This document shows positions 51,463 to 60,275 of a stretch of 64,000 bases of DNA, in pieces (the stretch's first letter is position 1; every line of letters begins with the position of its first letter). Origin of the DNA: Sphingomonas ginsenosidivorax. GTDB lineage: Bacteria > Pseudomonadota > Alphaproteobacteria > Sphingomonadales > Sphingomonadaceae. Location: assembly GCF_007995065.1 (NCBI RefSeq), contig NZ_VOQR01000001.1, positions 685,001 to 749,000 of the forward strand, read 5' to 3'. The position numbers were made by a program, and so were the translations under genes. The notes beneath the pieces are model-generated. The model worked only from the letters and a program-made list of their open reading frames with translations, was not told the DNA's origin and did not search any database.

Positions 51463-53922
51463 ATGATGGCTTACCGTACCGCGTTGGCGCTCGCCGTTTC
51501 GACATTCGCGCTTCAGGCGCACGCTGCCTGGGCGCAGCAGGCGCCGGCCGCGCCCGTCGCCGATCCCGCTACCGCGGCCGTTGCCGACGATGCACCGCAG
51601 GACGATATCATCGTCACCGGCACGCGCACCCCGGGCCGCTCGCGGCTCGACAGCGCCTCGCCGGTCGACGTGCTGAGCGGCGCCAGCCTCCAGCGGCAGG
51701 GGACCACCGAGCTCGCCACCGCGCTGTCCGCGATCGCGCCGTCGATCGACTTCCCGCGACCCTCGGCGACCGACGGCACCGACGCGATCCGTCCCGCGAC
51801 GCTGCGCGGCCTGTCGCCCGACCAGACGCTGGTGCTGATCAACGGCGTCCGCGGCCACACCTCGTCGCTGCTCAACACCAACGGCAGCGTCGGGCGCGGT
51901 TCGGCCGCGGTCGATCTCAATACCGTGCCGACCGTCGCGCTCGACCGGATAGAGGTGCTGCGCGATGGTGCATCGGCGCAATATGGCTCCGACGCGATCG
52001 CCGGCGTGGTCAACCTGCGGCTTCGCGAAGCGCGATCGGGTGGTGGCGCGCAGGTCACCTACGGCTTCTACGACACCGACGTCGACACCGCGAACAACAG
52101 CCGCAACGTCAAGGGCGAGAACGCCGTCACCGCCTCGGCGTGGCAGGGCATCGGGTTCGGCACCGACGGCTTCGTGACGGTGTCGGGCGAATATACCAGG
52201 CGCCAGCCGACGAACCGTGCCGACATCGACACGCGCGTGACGCCCAACCGCGTCACCGGCCGCTACGGCGATCCGGCGGTCGAGCAATATACCGGGTTCG
52301 TCAACGCCGGCACCTCGCTGACCGACAGCATCAGCCTGTATGCGTTCGGCGGCTATCAGGATCGCGACAGCCGCAGCGCGGCATTTCCGCGCATCGCCGC
52401 CACCGGTGCGAGCGCGGCGGCCCTCGCGCTGCTGACCCGCGCCGGCTATCCGAGCGGCTTCCTGCCGATCATCAACACCAAGTCGAAGGACATCAACTCG
52501 GCGGTCGGCCTGCGCGGCGACGTGAGCGGGTTCAACGTCGACCTGTCGCTCAGCTATGGGCGCAACCGCATCGACTATCGCACGCTGAACTCGGCCAACT
52601 ACGCGTTCGGCACCGCCAGCCCGCGCAATTTCGACGATGGCGCGACGATCTACGACCAGTATGTCGCCGGGCTCGACGTCACGCGGAAGTTCGACCTCTT
52701 TCAGTCGCTGAACGTCGCGTTCGGTATCGAAGGCCGCCGTGAGGGCTACAAGATCGTGGCAGGCGAACTCGCCTCCTACGGCTATCCGGCCGCCGGCACC
52801 GTGACCGGCATCCCCGCCGGCACGACCGCGGCCCCCGGCGCACAAGGGTTTGGCGGCTTCGCGCCGGGCAACGCGACCGAGCGGAGCCGCCGCAACGCGA
52901 GCATCTATCTCGACCTCGAGGCGCAGGTCACCGACAAGCTGCTCATCGGGCTCGCCGGCCGCGCCGAGGATTATTCGGACTTCGGCACCACCGCGACCGG
53001 CAAGGCATCGTTGCGCTATGATTTCGCGAACTGGTTCGCGCTGCGCGCCACCGCCTCGACGGGGTTCCGCGCGCCGTCGCTGCAGCAGCAATATTTCACG
53101 CAGACCGCCTCGGTCGTGACGAACGGCGTGCCGATCCTGACGGGGACCTTCCCGTCGGTCAGCACGGTCGCGACCGCGCTCGGCGGCCTTCCCCTCGAGC
53201 CCGAAAAGTCGACCAACCTGTCGGTCGGCACGGTGATCCGCGCGGGCGGGTTCGACTTCACGATCGACGCCTACCGCATCCACATCCGCGACCAGATCGG
53301 GCTGTCGGAGAATATCAACGCGAGCTTCAGCCCGACCGTCGCGGCGCTGCTGGCACCGTTCAACGTCTCGGCGGCGCGGTTCTTCCTCAACGGCCTCGCC
53401 TCGACCACCAAGGGTATCGACGCGGTCGCGCATTACCGGCTGGCGTCCGACAGCGCAGGGACGTTCGACTTCACCGTCGCGGGCAACATCAACGACGTGA
53501 ACGTGACGCGCGTACCGCTCACGACCTCCACGCTGAACCCCGCACCGACCCTGTTCGCGCGCAGCCGCATCCTGACGCTCGAGGACGGGACCCCGGGCGA
53601 GAAGGTCACGGGCTCGATCGACTGGTCGCTGGACCGGATCGGTGCGCTCGCCCGCGTCACCTATTATGGCGACGTCAACCAGCCCGGCACGCTCGTCGCC
53701 GCGGACGTGCATACCGGCCGCCACGCCATCACCGATTTCGAGCTGCGCTACTCCGCGCCCAAGGGTGCGCAGATCGGGCTTGGCGTCAGTAACCTGTTCG
53801 ATGTCTACCCGGATGCGACGATCGCGGCGAACAACAGCACCGGCGTGCTGGGCTATCCGTCCTATTCGCCGTTCGGGTTCAACGGCCGCTATCTGTACGC
53901 GCGCGTCGGTTTGAACTGGTAA
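51463..53922 (+). CDS. TonB-dependent outer-membrane receptor
   Basis: An 819-residue receptor. Signal peptide ending AHAAWAQ, Ala/Pro-rich segment, TonB-box-like DDIIVTGTR, plug domain (RPATLRGLSPDQTLVLINGV, IEVLRDGASAQYGSDAIAGV) and a barrel ending LYARVGLNW with the terminal Trp. It is of the same subfamily as the receptor at 20831. It starts 36 bp after the amidotransferase, so it may be part of the same unit, and is followed by a Tat-exported esterase, suggesting uptake of the compound handled by these enzymes. Confidence 0.93.
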   Translation: MMAYRTALALAVSTFALQAHAAWAQQAPAAPVADPATAAVADDAPQDDIIVTGTRTPGRSRLDSASPVDVLSGASLQRQGTTELATALSAIAPSIDFPRPSATDGTDAIRPATLRGLSPDQTLVLINGVRGHTSSLLNTNGSVGRGSAAVDLNTVPTVALDRIEVLRDGASAQYGSDAIAGVVNLRLREARSGGGAQVTYGFYDTDVDTANNSRNVKGENAVTASAWQGIGFGTDGFVTVSGEYTRRQPTNRADIDTRVTPNRVTGRYGDPAVEQYTGFVNAGTSLTDSISLYAFGGYQDRDSRSAAFPRIAATGASAAALALLTRAGYPSGFLPIINTKSKDINSAVGLRGDVSGFNVDLSLSYGRNRIDYRTLNSANYAFGTASPRNFDDGATIYDQYVAGLDVTRKFDLFQSLNVAFGIEGRREGYKIVAGELASYGYPAAGTVTGIPAGTTAAPGAQGFGGFAPGNATERSRRNASIYLDLEAQVTDKLLIGLAGRAEDYSDFGTTATGKASLRYDFANWFALRATASTGFRAPSLQQQYFTQTASVVTNGVPILTGTFPSVSTVATALGGLPLEPEKSTNLSVGTVIRAGGFDFTIDAYRIHIRDQIGLSENINASFSPTVAALLAPFNVSAARFFLNGLASTTKGIDAVAHYRLASDSAGTFDFTVAGNINDVNVTRVPLTTSTLNPAPTLFARSRILTLEDGTPGEKVTGSIDWSLDRIGALARVTYYGDVNQPGTLVAADVHTGRHAITDFELRYSAPKGAQIGLGVSNLFDVYPDATIAANNSTGVLGYPSYSPFGFNGRYLYARVGLNW

Positions 53923-53971
53923 GGCCTGGCTACGCTCCGCTGCGGCCGGTACGCTGGCCGCGGCGGAGGAC

Positions 53972-55012
53972 ATGATGATCGACAGACGCGATATTCTGAA
54001 GGGTGCGGGGGCCGCGCTGCTGCTGGCGGGTGCCCGACCCGCGCTGGCGCTTGGCGGCGCGGACCGGTTCGCGGACGTCGATCCGGAGATGGTCGACGAT
54101 CTGCGGCTGATCCAGGACATGGTCGTCTCGGCGGCCAACCTCGACGCCTTCCGCCACCGCCCGGCGACGCGCCACGCCCACCCCGCGCCGCAGCCGCCGA
54201 TCGCTACGGCCAAGCTGCCGGTGGTCATGGTTCCCGGGCTTCCCGGCCAGCCCGCAGTGCGCACCGTGCAGTTCGACGGCGCGCCCGGCCGGAAGGGCAG
54301 GGGGGCCGTCGTCTGGATGCATGGCGGCGGCTATGTCGCAGGCGCGGCCGGCATTCCGACCGACCTGCGCGTCGCGGCACAGCGCAACGGCTGGCTGGTC
54401 GTCTCCGTCGACTACCGGCTGGCGCCCGAGACGACCTATGCCGGATCGCTCGCCGACACTTACGCGGCGCTGCGATGGGTGCATGCCAATGCCGCAAGCC
54501 TGGGCGTCGATCCCTCGCGGATCGCGGTCGGCGGTGCGAGCGCGGGTGGCGGGCACGCGTCGATGCTGGCGCTCGCCGCGCGCGACCGGGGCGAGGTGAA
54601 GCTCGCCTATCAGGTACTCATCTACCCGATGCTCGACGATCGCACGGGCAGCACTCGTCCGGCGCGCGCAGGTACCGGCGCGTTCATCTGGACCGCGGAC
54701 GCGAATCGATTCGGCTGGACGTCGCTGCTCGGGGTGCCTGCGGGTAGCGCACGCGTTCCCGCCGGCATCGTTCCGGCGCGACGCCGAGACCTGTCGGGAC
54801 TGCCGCCTGCCTTTATCGGTGTCGGGACGCTCGACCTTTTCCTGGACGAAGACCTCGCCTATGCGGGCGCGCTCCGTGCCGCTGGCGTGCCGGTGGACCT
54901 CGCGGTCGTCCCCGCGGCCTTCCATGCGTTCGATGGCATCGCGCCGATGGCCCGCGCATCGCAGGCGTTCACGCAGCGGTGGATTGCAGATCTGGAGCGG
55001 GCGCTGGCTTGA
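53972..55012 (+). CDS. Tat-exported alpha/beta hydrolase, HSL family
   Basis: A 346-residue esterase with a twin-arginine signal (DRRDILKGAGAALLLAG). The hormone-sensitive-lipase family motif MHGGGYV gives the oxyanion hole, the nucleophile elbow is GGASAGGG, the acid is in VGTLDLFLDED and the His in AAFHAFD, a complete triad. It would cleave a carboxylester in the periplasm, for example of a ligand imported by the preceding TonB receptor (gap 49 bp). Confidence 0.88.
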   Translation: MMIDRRDILKGAGAALLLAGARPALALGGADRFADVDPEMVDDLRLIQDMVVSAANLDAFRHRPATRHAHPAPQPPIATAKLPVVMVPGLPGQPAVRTVQFDGAPGRKGRGAVVWMHGGGYVAGAAGIPTDLRVAAQRNGWLVVSVDYRLAPETTYAGSLADTYAALRWVHANAASLGVDPSRIAVGGASAGGGHASMLALAARDRGEVKLAYQVLIYPMLDDRTGSTRPARAGTGAFIWTADANRFGWTSLLGVPAGSARVPAGIVPARRRDLSGLPPAFIGVGTLDLFLDEDLAYAGALRAAGVPVDLAVVPAAFHAFDGIAPMARASQAFTQRWIADLERALA

Positions 55013-55037
55013 GGGGCGGGCTGGCGGGCCGTCCGCC

Positions 55038-55119
55038 CGTCATCCCAGCGAAGGCTGGGATCTCATGCGGTGAGCGCGTGGTCTGCAACGGGAGATGCCA
55101 GCCTTCGCTGGGATGACGG
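55038..55119. repeat. Dispersed palindromic element, copy 2
   Basis: An 82-bp element starting CGTCATCCCAGCGAAGGC and ending CTTCGCTGGGATGACGG. It matches copy 1 at 2176-2256 at most positions, including the loop region. In this copy the terminal arms are a perfect 17-bp inverted repeat. It lies between the esterase and the convergent coiled-coil gene. Confidence 0.85.
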
Positions 55120-55185
55120 TGGTGGTGCCAAGAGCCGCCCAAGCTTCGGCCTGATGACGTTCGTTAGGCAGGGTGCTGCCCCGGC

Positions 55186-57486
55186 CTAGCGCAGCCGCTC
55201 GATCGCCTGCGCCATCGCCACATACAGCTTGCCCATGTCCGACGACAGCAAGGTCACGCCCAGCGGTGATCCGTCGCGCTGGGCCAGGATCGATCGCAGC
55301 ATCGACTCGAAGTCGTGGATGTAGCGGTTGACCATCTCGCGGAACGCTTCGTTCTCGTCGTAATAGTCCGCGATGTCGCGCGCGCCGGCGGCGTCGAGGA
55401 TGCGGACCGCGCGGCGCGTGAAGACGCCGCGGTCGCCCTTCAGATAAGCCGCCCAGGCGCTGTCGGAGATTTCGGGCGCGAACGCCTTGGTGATGTCGAT
55501 CGATGCCGAGTTGAGCGATTCGATCAGCAGCGACACGCGCCGTGCGAAGGAATCCCGGTCGGCATCCTCGCGCTCGCCGCGCGCCTGGTCGATCCGGCCT
55601 TCGACGACCGCGGTTTGGTCGATGATCGCCTGGACCTGTTCCGCCAGTCGTTCGGACGCGCGCGATGCGGCGTCGACCGCGGCGTCGCTCGATTCGGCGA
55701 GCGCGCGGACCTGGCGGTCAACCGTGTCGTTGGTCGCACGGCGCATCGCGTCCGCGCTCGCCTTGCCCAGTGCGTCCGCAGCCTGCGGGATGACCTGCGA
55801 CAGGGTCTCGCGCGCGCTGTCGGCGGCGACCGTGGCGGTCTCGCGTACGCGGAGCAGCGCCTCGACCAGCCGCGGCGCGGCTTCTTCGGAAAAGCGGTTG
55901 GTGCGGTCGATCGTCTCGTCGACAATTTGGCCCAGCGCATCCACCTTGGCGCGTCCGGTGGACAACGTCTCGAGCAACGTGCCGGACAGATGATCGAGCA
56001 CGCGGCGCTGTTCGGCGACGACGCCGGCGATCGCCTCGATCGCGTCGTGCGTGCTTTCTGCCGCGGTGACGAGCGCGAGCAGTTCGGGCTTGGCACCGAC
56101 GACGATGCTCTTGCTGGCCAGCACGCGCGTGTCGAGGCGTTGGAGCGCCTCGGGCAGGGTCTCGTCGATCTCGCGTGCGGCGGAATCGAGTGCGATCAGC
56201 AGCGTTTCGGTGGTGCCGATCGTGCGGTTGGCCATCGCGTCGCCGGCCCGCAATGCCTCGGTCATCGCATCGGCCGACCCGCCCAGCGCGCTGATCGACG
56301 CGGCGAGCATCTGCGCCTTGTCGACGCCCTGGCGATGCATCGCCTCCACGCGCACCTCGACATCGCCCAGCCCGGCGTTCAGCTCGTCGACGATCCGCTC
56401 GCCGGCGCTGCGCTGGAGGTCGAGCCGGATCGCGACCCGCTCGATCGCGTCCTCGACCGTGGCGATCCGCTGCGCCAGTGCATCGGCGCTGTCGCGCGCC
56501 GCGCTGTCGAGGGCGGCCTGGTTGGCGCCGACCATCGCGAGCATAGCGTCGCCCTGCGCGGCGATGCCCTTGCGCGCTTCGTCGACGGCGCCGGCGGTGC
56601 GCTCGAGCAGATGGTCGACCGCCTGGCTCATGCCATCGGTGACCTGTTCGAGCCGCGCACCGGCGGTTTCGCTGGTCGCCTCCATCCGGACGATATGCGC
56701 GGCGAGCCGCTGCGCCGCGCCGCTCGCCATCGCATCGGCCTCACGGCCGCGATCGGCGAGCGCGACGATCTGCGCGTCGAGCGCGGCGGCATGTTCGCTC
56801 GCGGCAAGCCCGGTGCGTTCGAGCCGGTCGGCAACCGCATCGGTATCGGCCTGCGCGCGCGGCAGGCTGGCGATCAGGACGCCCAGGCTGGACTGTGCGG
56901 CGGTGGCGGCGTCGGCCAGGTCACGCGCATGCGCGTCGGCCTGGTCGATCTCGGCCGCCATGCCGCGGCTGATCGTGCGCAGCTGTTCGGTCGCCCCGTC
57001 GCCCATGACCGTCAACTGTTCGACCTGGTCGGCAAGCTGGGCGCGGTTCGCGTCGAGCGTGGTCGAGAGCAGCGCGACGGTCCGCTCCAGGCTCGCCGCT
57101 TCGGCACGCATCGCGCGCGCGCTGGCGCCGAACCGCTGCGCCTCGGCGCGGCTCGTCCGCATGCCGAGCATCCACAGTATTCCGATCAGCGCAGGGACGA
57201 CGCACAGCGCGGCCAGGAACTGCGTCAAGGCAACCGCATCGAGCGTGCCGAGCGTGCTTCGCGCCAGCCACAGCATCGTGCCGAGCCACAGCAGCACGAC
57301 CGCGATGGACGCAATCGCAAGCGGCAGGCGAAGGGACGACGTCTCCGCCTCTTCGCGGTCATAGGCATCCGGTTCGGACGGGTCGAACCGCATATCGGAC
57401 GGCGGCAGGGCGTCGTGTTCCATGTCTTGCGTCAACCTGTACACGCCGATCGGCGCGGCCGTTTCCGCCTCCGCACGATATCCCAT
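55186..57486 (-). CDS. Membrane-anchored long coiled-coil protein, unknown function
   Basis: A protein of 766 residues. After a 50-residue acidic lead come two helices (about residues 55-75 and 88-108) and then about 500 residues of nearly continuous coiled coil rich in Ala, Asp, Arg and Glu (MCP-like in composition but without the methyl-accepting hairpin signature). The C-terminal 120 residues form a different, compact domain beginning FARRVSLLIESLNSASIDIT and containing FTRRAVRILDAAGARDIADYYDENEAFREMVNRYIHDFE. Such proteins act as scaffolds or sensors; I cannot name one. ATG at 57486 follows GGGGG; ATG at 57507 would add 7 residues. It is divergent from the Hpt-like gene. Confidence 0.75.
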   Translation of the reverse strand: MGYRAEAETAAPIGVYRLTQDMEHDALPPSDMRFDPSEPDAYDREEAETSSLRLPLAIASIAVVLLWLGTMLWLARSTLGTLDAVALTQFLAALCVVPALIGILWMLGMRTSRAEAQRFGASARAMRAEAASLERTVALLSTTLDANRAQLADQVEQLTVMGDGATEQLRTISRGMAAEIDQADAHARDLADAATAAQSSLGVLIASLPRAQADTDAVADRLERTGLAASEHAAALDAQIVALADRGREADAMASGAAQRLAAHIVRMEATSETAGARLEQVTDGMSQAVDHLLERTAGAVDEARKGIAAQGDAMLAMVGANQAALDSAARDSADALAQRIATVEDAIERVAIRLDLQRSAGERIVDELNAGLGDVEVRVEAMHRQGVDKAQMLAASISALGGSADAMTEALRAGDAMANRTIGTTETLLIALDSAAREIDETLPEALQRLDTRVLASKSIVVGAKPELLALVTAAESTHDAIEAIAGVVAEQRRVLDHLSGTLLETLSTGRAKVDALGQIVDETIDRTNRFSEEAAPRLVEALLRVRETATVAADSARETLSQVIPQAADALGKASADAMRRATNDTVDRQVRALAESSDAAVDAASRASERLAEQVQAIIDQTAVVEGRIDQARGEREDADRDSFARRVSLLIESLNSASIDITKAFAPEISDSAWAAYLKGDRGVFTRRAVRILDAAGARDIADYYDENEAFREMVNRYIHDFESMLRSILAQRDGSPLGVTLLSSDMGKLYVAMAQAIERLR

Positions 57487-57585
57487 GATCGACGAACCCC
57501 CGTTCATGCCCCGGGTTTACCATAGAACCGCGTGTCACAAAGCGAATAACCTTGTCTTAAGCTTCTTTGCGGTAGGCCGTTGGTC

Positions 57586-57879
57586 ATGGCCTATGACCCG
57601 GGAGCAATCGACGCGACGCTGGCCGCTGCCGTAGGCGACGAGCCCGCGCTGATCGCCGAACTGCGCCTGGCGTTCAGCGAAAGCGCCGAACGGGCGCTCA
57701 CCGCGATGACGCTTGCGACCGATCACGACGAGTGGCGCGCGGCGGCTTGGCGGCTCAAGGGGCTGGCCGCGAGCTTCGGTGCGGTGCGCCTGATGGCCTT
57801 GGCGACCGAAACCGCCGAGGGCGATCCGCGCGACCAGGATGCCCTGCGTAAATTGCGGCGCGCGGTTTCGCGGCTCTAG
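57586..57879 (+). CDS. Hpt-domain protein lacking the phosphoacceptor histidine
   Basis: A 97-residue, single-domain helical protein with the Hpt pattern: FSESAERALTAM, then RAAAWRLKGLAASFGAVRL, where known Hpt domains have AHxLKGxxxxxGA. The position of the phosphorylated His is Trp55 (codon TGG at 57748-57750), so it cannot relay phosphate in the usual way and may be a decoy or binding domain. The upstream TTG 57580 is an alternative start. It is transcribed away from the coiled-coil gene and toward the fusion, DUF2336 and kinase-like genes. Confidence 0.75.
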   Translation: MAYDPGAIDATLAAAVGDEPALIAELRLAFSESAERALTAMTLATDHDEWRAAAWRLKGLAASFGAVRLMALATETAEGDPRDQDALRKLRRAVSRL

Positions 57880-57960
57880 CACCGCGGCATCGGTCCCGCC
57901 GGTATCCCGTGGAAAACGGCGGCTTTGCATCCATCGCTGCGACGGCCTAACAGCCGACCG

Positions 57961-59142
57961 ATGTTAGCCGGCCTCCTATTTGCAATTCACGACGCCGACG
58001 ATCGTCCCGATCGTCTTGCCGCCACGCTGCCGTTCAGCGGTGTCACCCTCATCGAATATCAGGCGCGGTTGCTCGTCGCGGCCGGCGTCAGCCAGGTGAT
58101 CGTCGTGGTCGCGCGGCTGACGCCCGAGCTGCTCGGCGCGATCGCGCGAATCGGGCGGCGCGGCGTGTCGGTCGATACCGTTCGGTCGGCAGCGGAAGCG
58201 ATCGAGCGACTGCATCCGCTGGCGCGCATCCTGATGCTCGGCGACGGCCTCGTCACCACCGAGGCGGTCGTCAGCGCGATGGCGGCGGAGGAAGGCGAGG
58301 CGCTGCTGGTCGTCCCCGAGGGCGATGCCGGTCCCGGGTTCGAGCGCGTCGGCGGGCAGATGGCCTGGGCCGGCGTCGCGCGGATCGATCCGCGGCGGAT
58401 CGCCGAGGTGGCGGCGTTGCCGAACGATTACGACCTGCAGTCGAGCCTGTTGCGGCTCGCGGTGCAGGAGCGCGCGGTGCATATCCTGTTGCCGACCGAC
58501 ACGATGCGCGGGGGCGGGCACGGTATCGAACGGCAGGCCCGGACGCTCGAGGAGCGGGGTCGTGCGGTGCTGGTGACGATCGTGTCGGGGCGGCGCGGGT
58601 GGTTCGACCGATTCGTGCTCGCGCCAATCGCGCGCGCCGGACTGCCGGCGCTGGTCGATCGCAACGTCGCGGGCAGCACGCTCGGCGCGATCGGTGGCGC
58701 GCTGGGCCTGGTCGGTATCGTCAGCGAAGGCTTCGGCCTGCTCGCGACCGGGCTGGTCACCGCGCTGCTCGGCTGCATCGCGCTGGCGCTCGGCTCGGTG
58801 CTGAGCGGATTGCGCGACGAGGCCCCGGTCGCGCGGGCACAGACGCTCGCGATCGGCGGCGTCGCCGGCCTGGCCGTGTTGGTCTTCGCGTTCCTGGTCA
58901 GCGGCTATGCCGGCGACAACACCGCACTCGCCATCGGCGTCGCGGGCGTGGTGGCCGGATCGCTCGGCGAACGCGCTATCGTCGAGCGCGCGCGCAAGCT
59001 CTGGTGGGGCAGTCCGTCGGCCTATCTGGCGGTCGTCGCACTGTTCGCCCTGCTCGGATTGCCGGTCGCGGGACTCGCGATCGCGGCGATTTATGCGACG
59101 GTGACGCTGGCAGCAGTGGTGGAAGGACTTCGCCAGCCTTAG
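57961..59142 (+). CDS. Membrane protein resembling a degenerate cytidylyltransferase/CDP-alcohol transferase fusion
   Basis: A 393-residue protein. Residues 1-190 follow the NTP-transferase layout (hydrophobic start, LPFSGVTLIEYQARLLVAAGVSQVIVVV, LMLGDGLV) but lack the nucleotide loop GxGxR. From about 208, GRRGWFDRFVLAPIARAGLPAL leads into about six helices, reminiscent of the CDP-alcohol transferase half of inositol cytidylyltransferase/phosphatidyl-type fusions; the catalytic D-x2-D-G-x2-A-R motif is replaced by SVLSGLRDEAPVAR. It may be a pseudoenzyme. The fold link is my reading and needs a profile search. ATG 57961 is used; ATG at 57925 gives 12 extra residues. Confidence 0.6.
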   Translation: MLAGLLFAIHDADDRPDRLAATLPFSGVTLIEYQARLLVAAGVSQVIVVVARLTPELLGAIARIGRRGVSVDTVRSAAEAIERLHPLARILMLGDGLVTTEAVVSAMAAEEGEALLVVPEGDAGPGFERVGGQMAWAGVARIDPRRIAEVAALPNDYDLQSSLLRLAVQERAVHILLPTDTMRGGGHGIERQARTLEERGRAVLVTIVSGRRGWFDRFVLAPIARAGLPALVDRNVAGSTLGAIGGALGLVGIVSEGFGLLATGLVTALLGCIALALGSVLSGLRDEAPVARAQTLAIGGVAGLAVLVFAFLVSGYAGDNTALAIGVAGVVAGSLGERAIVERARKLWWGSPSAYLAVVALFALLGLPVAGLAIAAIYATVTLAAVVEGLRQP

Positions 59143-59177
59143 CTTGCCCTTAACGACAGGGAGGTAAGCACCACAGC

Positions 59178-60275
59178 ATGTCGGTCGGTCCAGACCTCGC
59201 GAGCGCTCCCGCTCCACTGCGTATCGATGCCGTTTCGCGCGCTGAACTCGCGCGTGTCCGGGCCGAGGCACGGCTGACCGCCACGATCGCCGACTTCTTC
59301 CTCGATGCGGACGCGCGGCTCGACGAGCGGACCCGGTTGCGGCTGGCGCATGTCCTCGACGGCATCGTCGGCGCGATCGAGGCCGATATCCGCCGTCATG
59401 CCGCGCGACTGCTCGCCAATGCCGGCGATCCGGCTCGCGGCGAGGCGATCCTGAAGGCCGGCGCCAGCGTGGTGGCCCGGCTGACCCGCGCGGAATTGCT
59501 GCACGACGGCGACCTGATGGACGAACTGATCGCGCGCGTCCGCCACGACCTGATCGCCGATGCCCTGCCGGTCGCGATCACCGGCCCTGACGAATCGAGC
59601 CTGCTGGTGCGGCTGGCGAGCGTTCCCGATACCGTGGTCGCGTCCGCGGCGAACGCGCTGCTGGCGGCGGAAAGCCGGCGCCGCACCGCCAACGAGACCG
59701 ACGCGATCGCGCGCAGCGAGCTGCCCGCCGAACTGCACCACCGCCTCGTCTGGTGGATCGCGGCGGCGATACGCGAAGGCGTGCCCGACGGCAGCGCCGC
59801 CAGCGACCGGGCGATCGCCGACGCGGCGTTGCGCAGCCTCAGCGCGCATGACGAGGGTGACCGGCCCGAGGCCGTCGCGATGCGCCTCGCCGGCGCGATC
59901 GACGCCCGGCCCGAGGAACTGGCCGCGTTGCTGGTCGAGGCGATCGGCGACCGGCGGCTGTCGCTGTTCGTCGCGGTGCTGGCGCATTCGGTCGGGGTCG
60001 AATTCGACCAGGCCCGCGCGATCACGCTGGAGCCCGAGGGCGATCGGTTGTGGCTGGCGCTGCGCGCCGCCGACGTGGATCGCCCGACGATCGCGCGGAT
60101 CGGCTTGGCGCTGTCCGATGCCGACCCGCGGCGGGACGTCGAGGCGTTCGCCGATGCGCTCGATGCGATCGCGGCGGTCCCGGTCGCGGATGCGCAAGCC
60201 GCGCTCGGCCCCTTGTCGCTGCACCGCGACTTCCGCGCGGCGATCCGCGCGCTCGGACGTTCGGACCGGCGATGA
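59178..60275 (+). CDS. DUF2336 domain protein
   Basis: A 365-residue, all-helical cytoplasmic protein with HEAT-like repetitive pairs and alternating acidic/Ala/Leu segments; RRHAARLLANAGDPARGEAI and LHHRLVWWIAAAIREG are typical pieces of the alphaproteobacterial DUF2336 family, whose role is unknown. The stop overlaps the kinase-like gene's ATG by 4 bp (ATGA), so the two are translationally coupled and probably interact. Confidence 0.78.
   Translation: MSVGPDLASAPAPLRIDAVSRAELARVRAEARLTATIADFFLDADARLDERTRLRLAHVLDGIVGAIEADIRRHAARLLANAGDPARGEAILKAGASVVARLTRAELLHDGDLMDELIARVRHDLIADALPVAITGPDESSLLVRLASVPDTVVASAANALLAAESRRRTANETDAIARSELPAELHHRLVWWIAAAIREGVPDGSAASDRAIADAALRSLSAHDEGDRPEAVAMRLAGAIDARPEELAALLVEAIGDRRLSLFVAVLAHSVGVEFDQARAITLEPEGDRLWLALRAADVDRPTIARIGLALSDADPRRDVEAFADALDAIAAVPVADAQAALGPLSLHRDFRAAIRALGRSDRR

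Noticed and set aside
51199..54264. A reverse-strand open frame of more than 1000 codons opposite the TonB receptor
   Set aside because: It is Arg/Asp/Ala-rich without any domain, and lies opposite a well-matched receptor; long antisense frames are expected in GC-rich DNA.
55315..57525. A forward-strand open frame of about 736 codons opposite the coiled-coil gene
   Set aside because: Composition is dominated by Arg/Asp/Gly with no motif; the reverse-strand protein has helices, coiled coil and a conserved-looking C-terminus.
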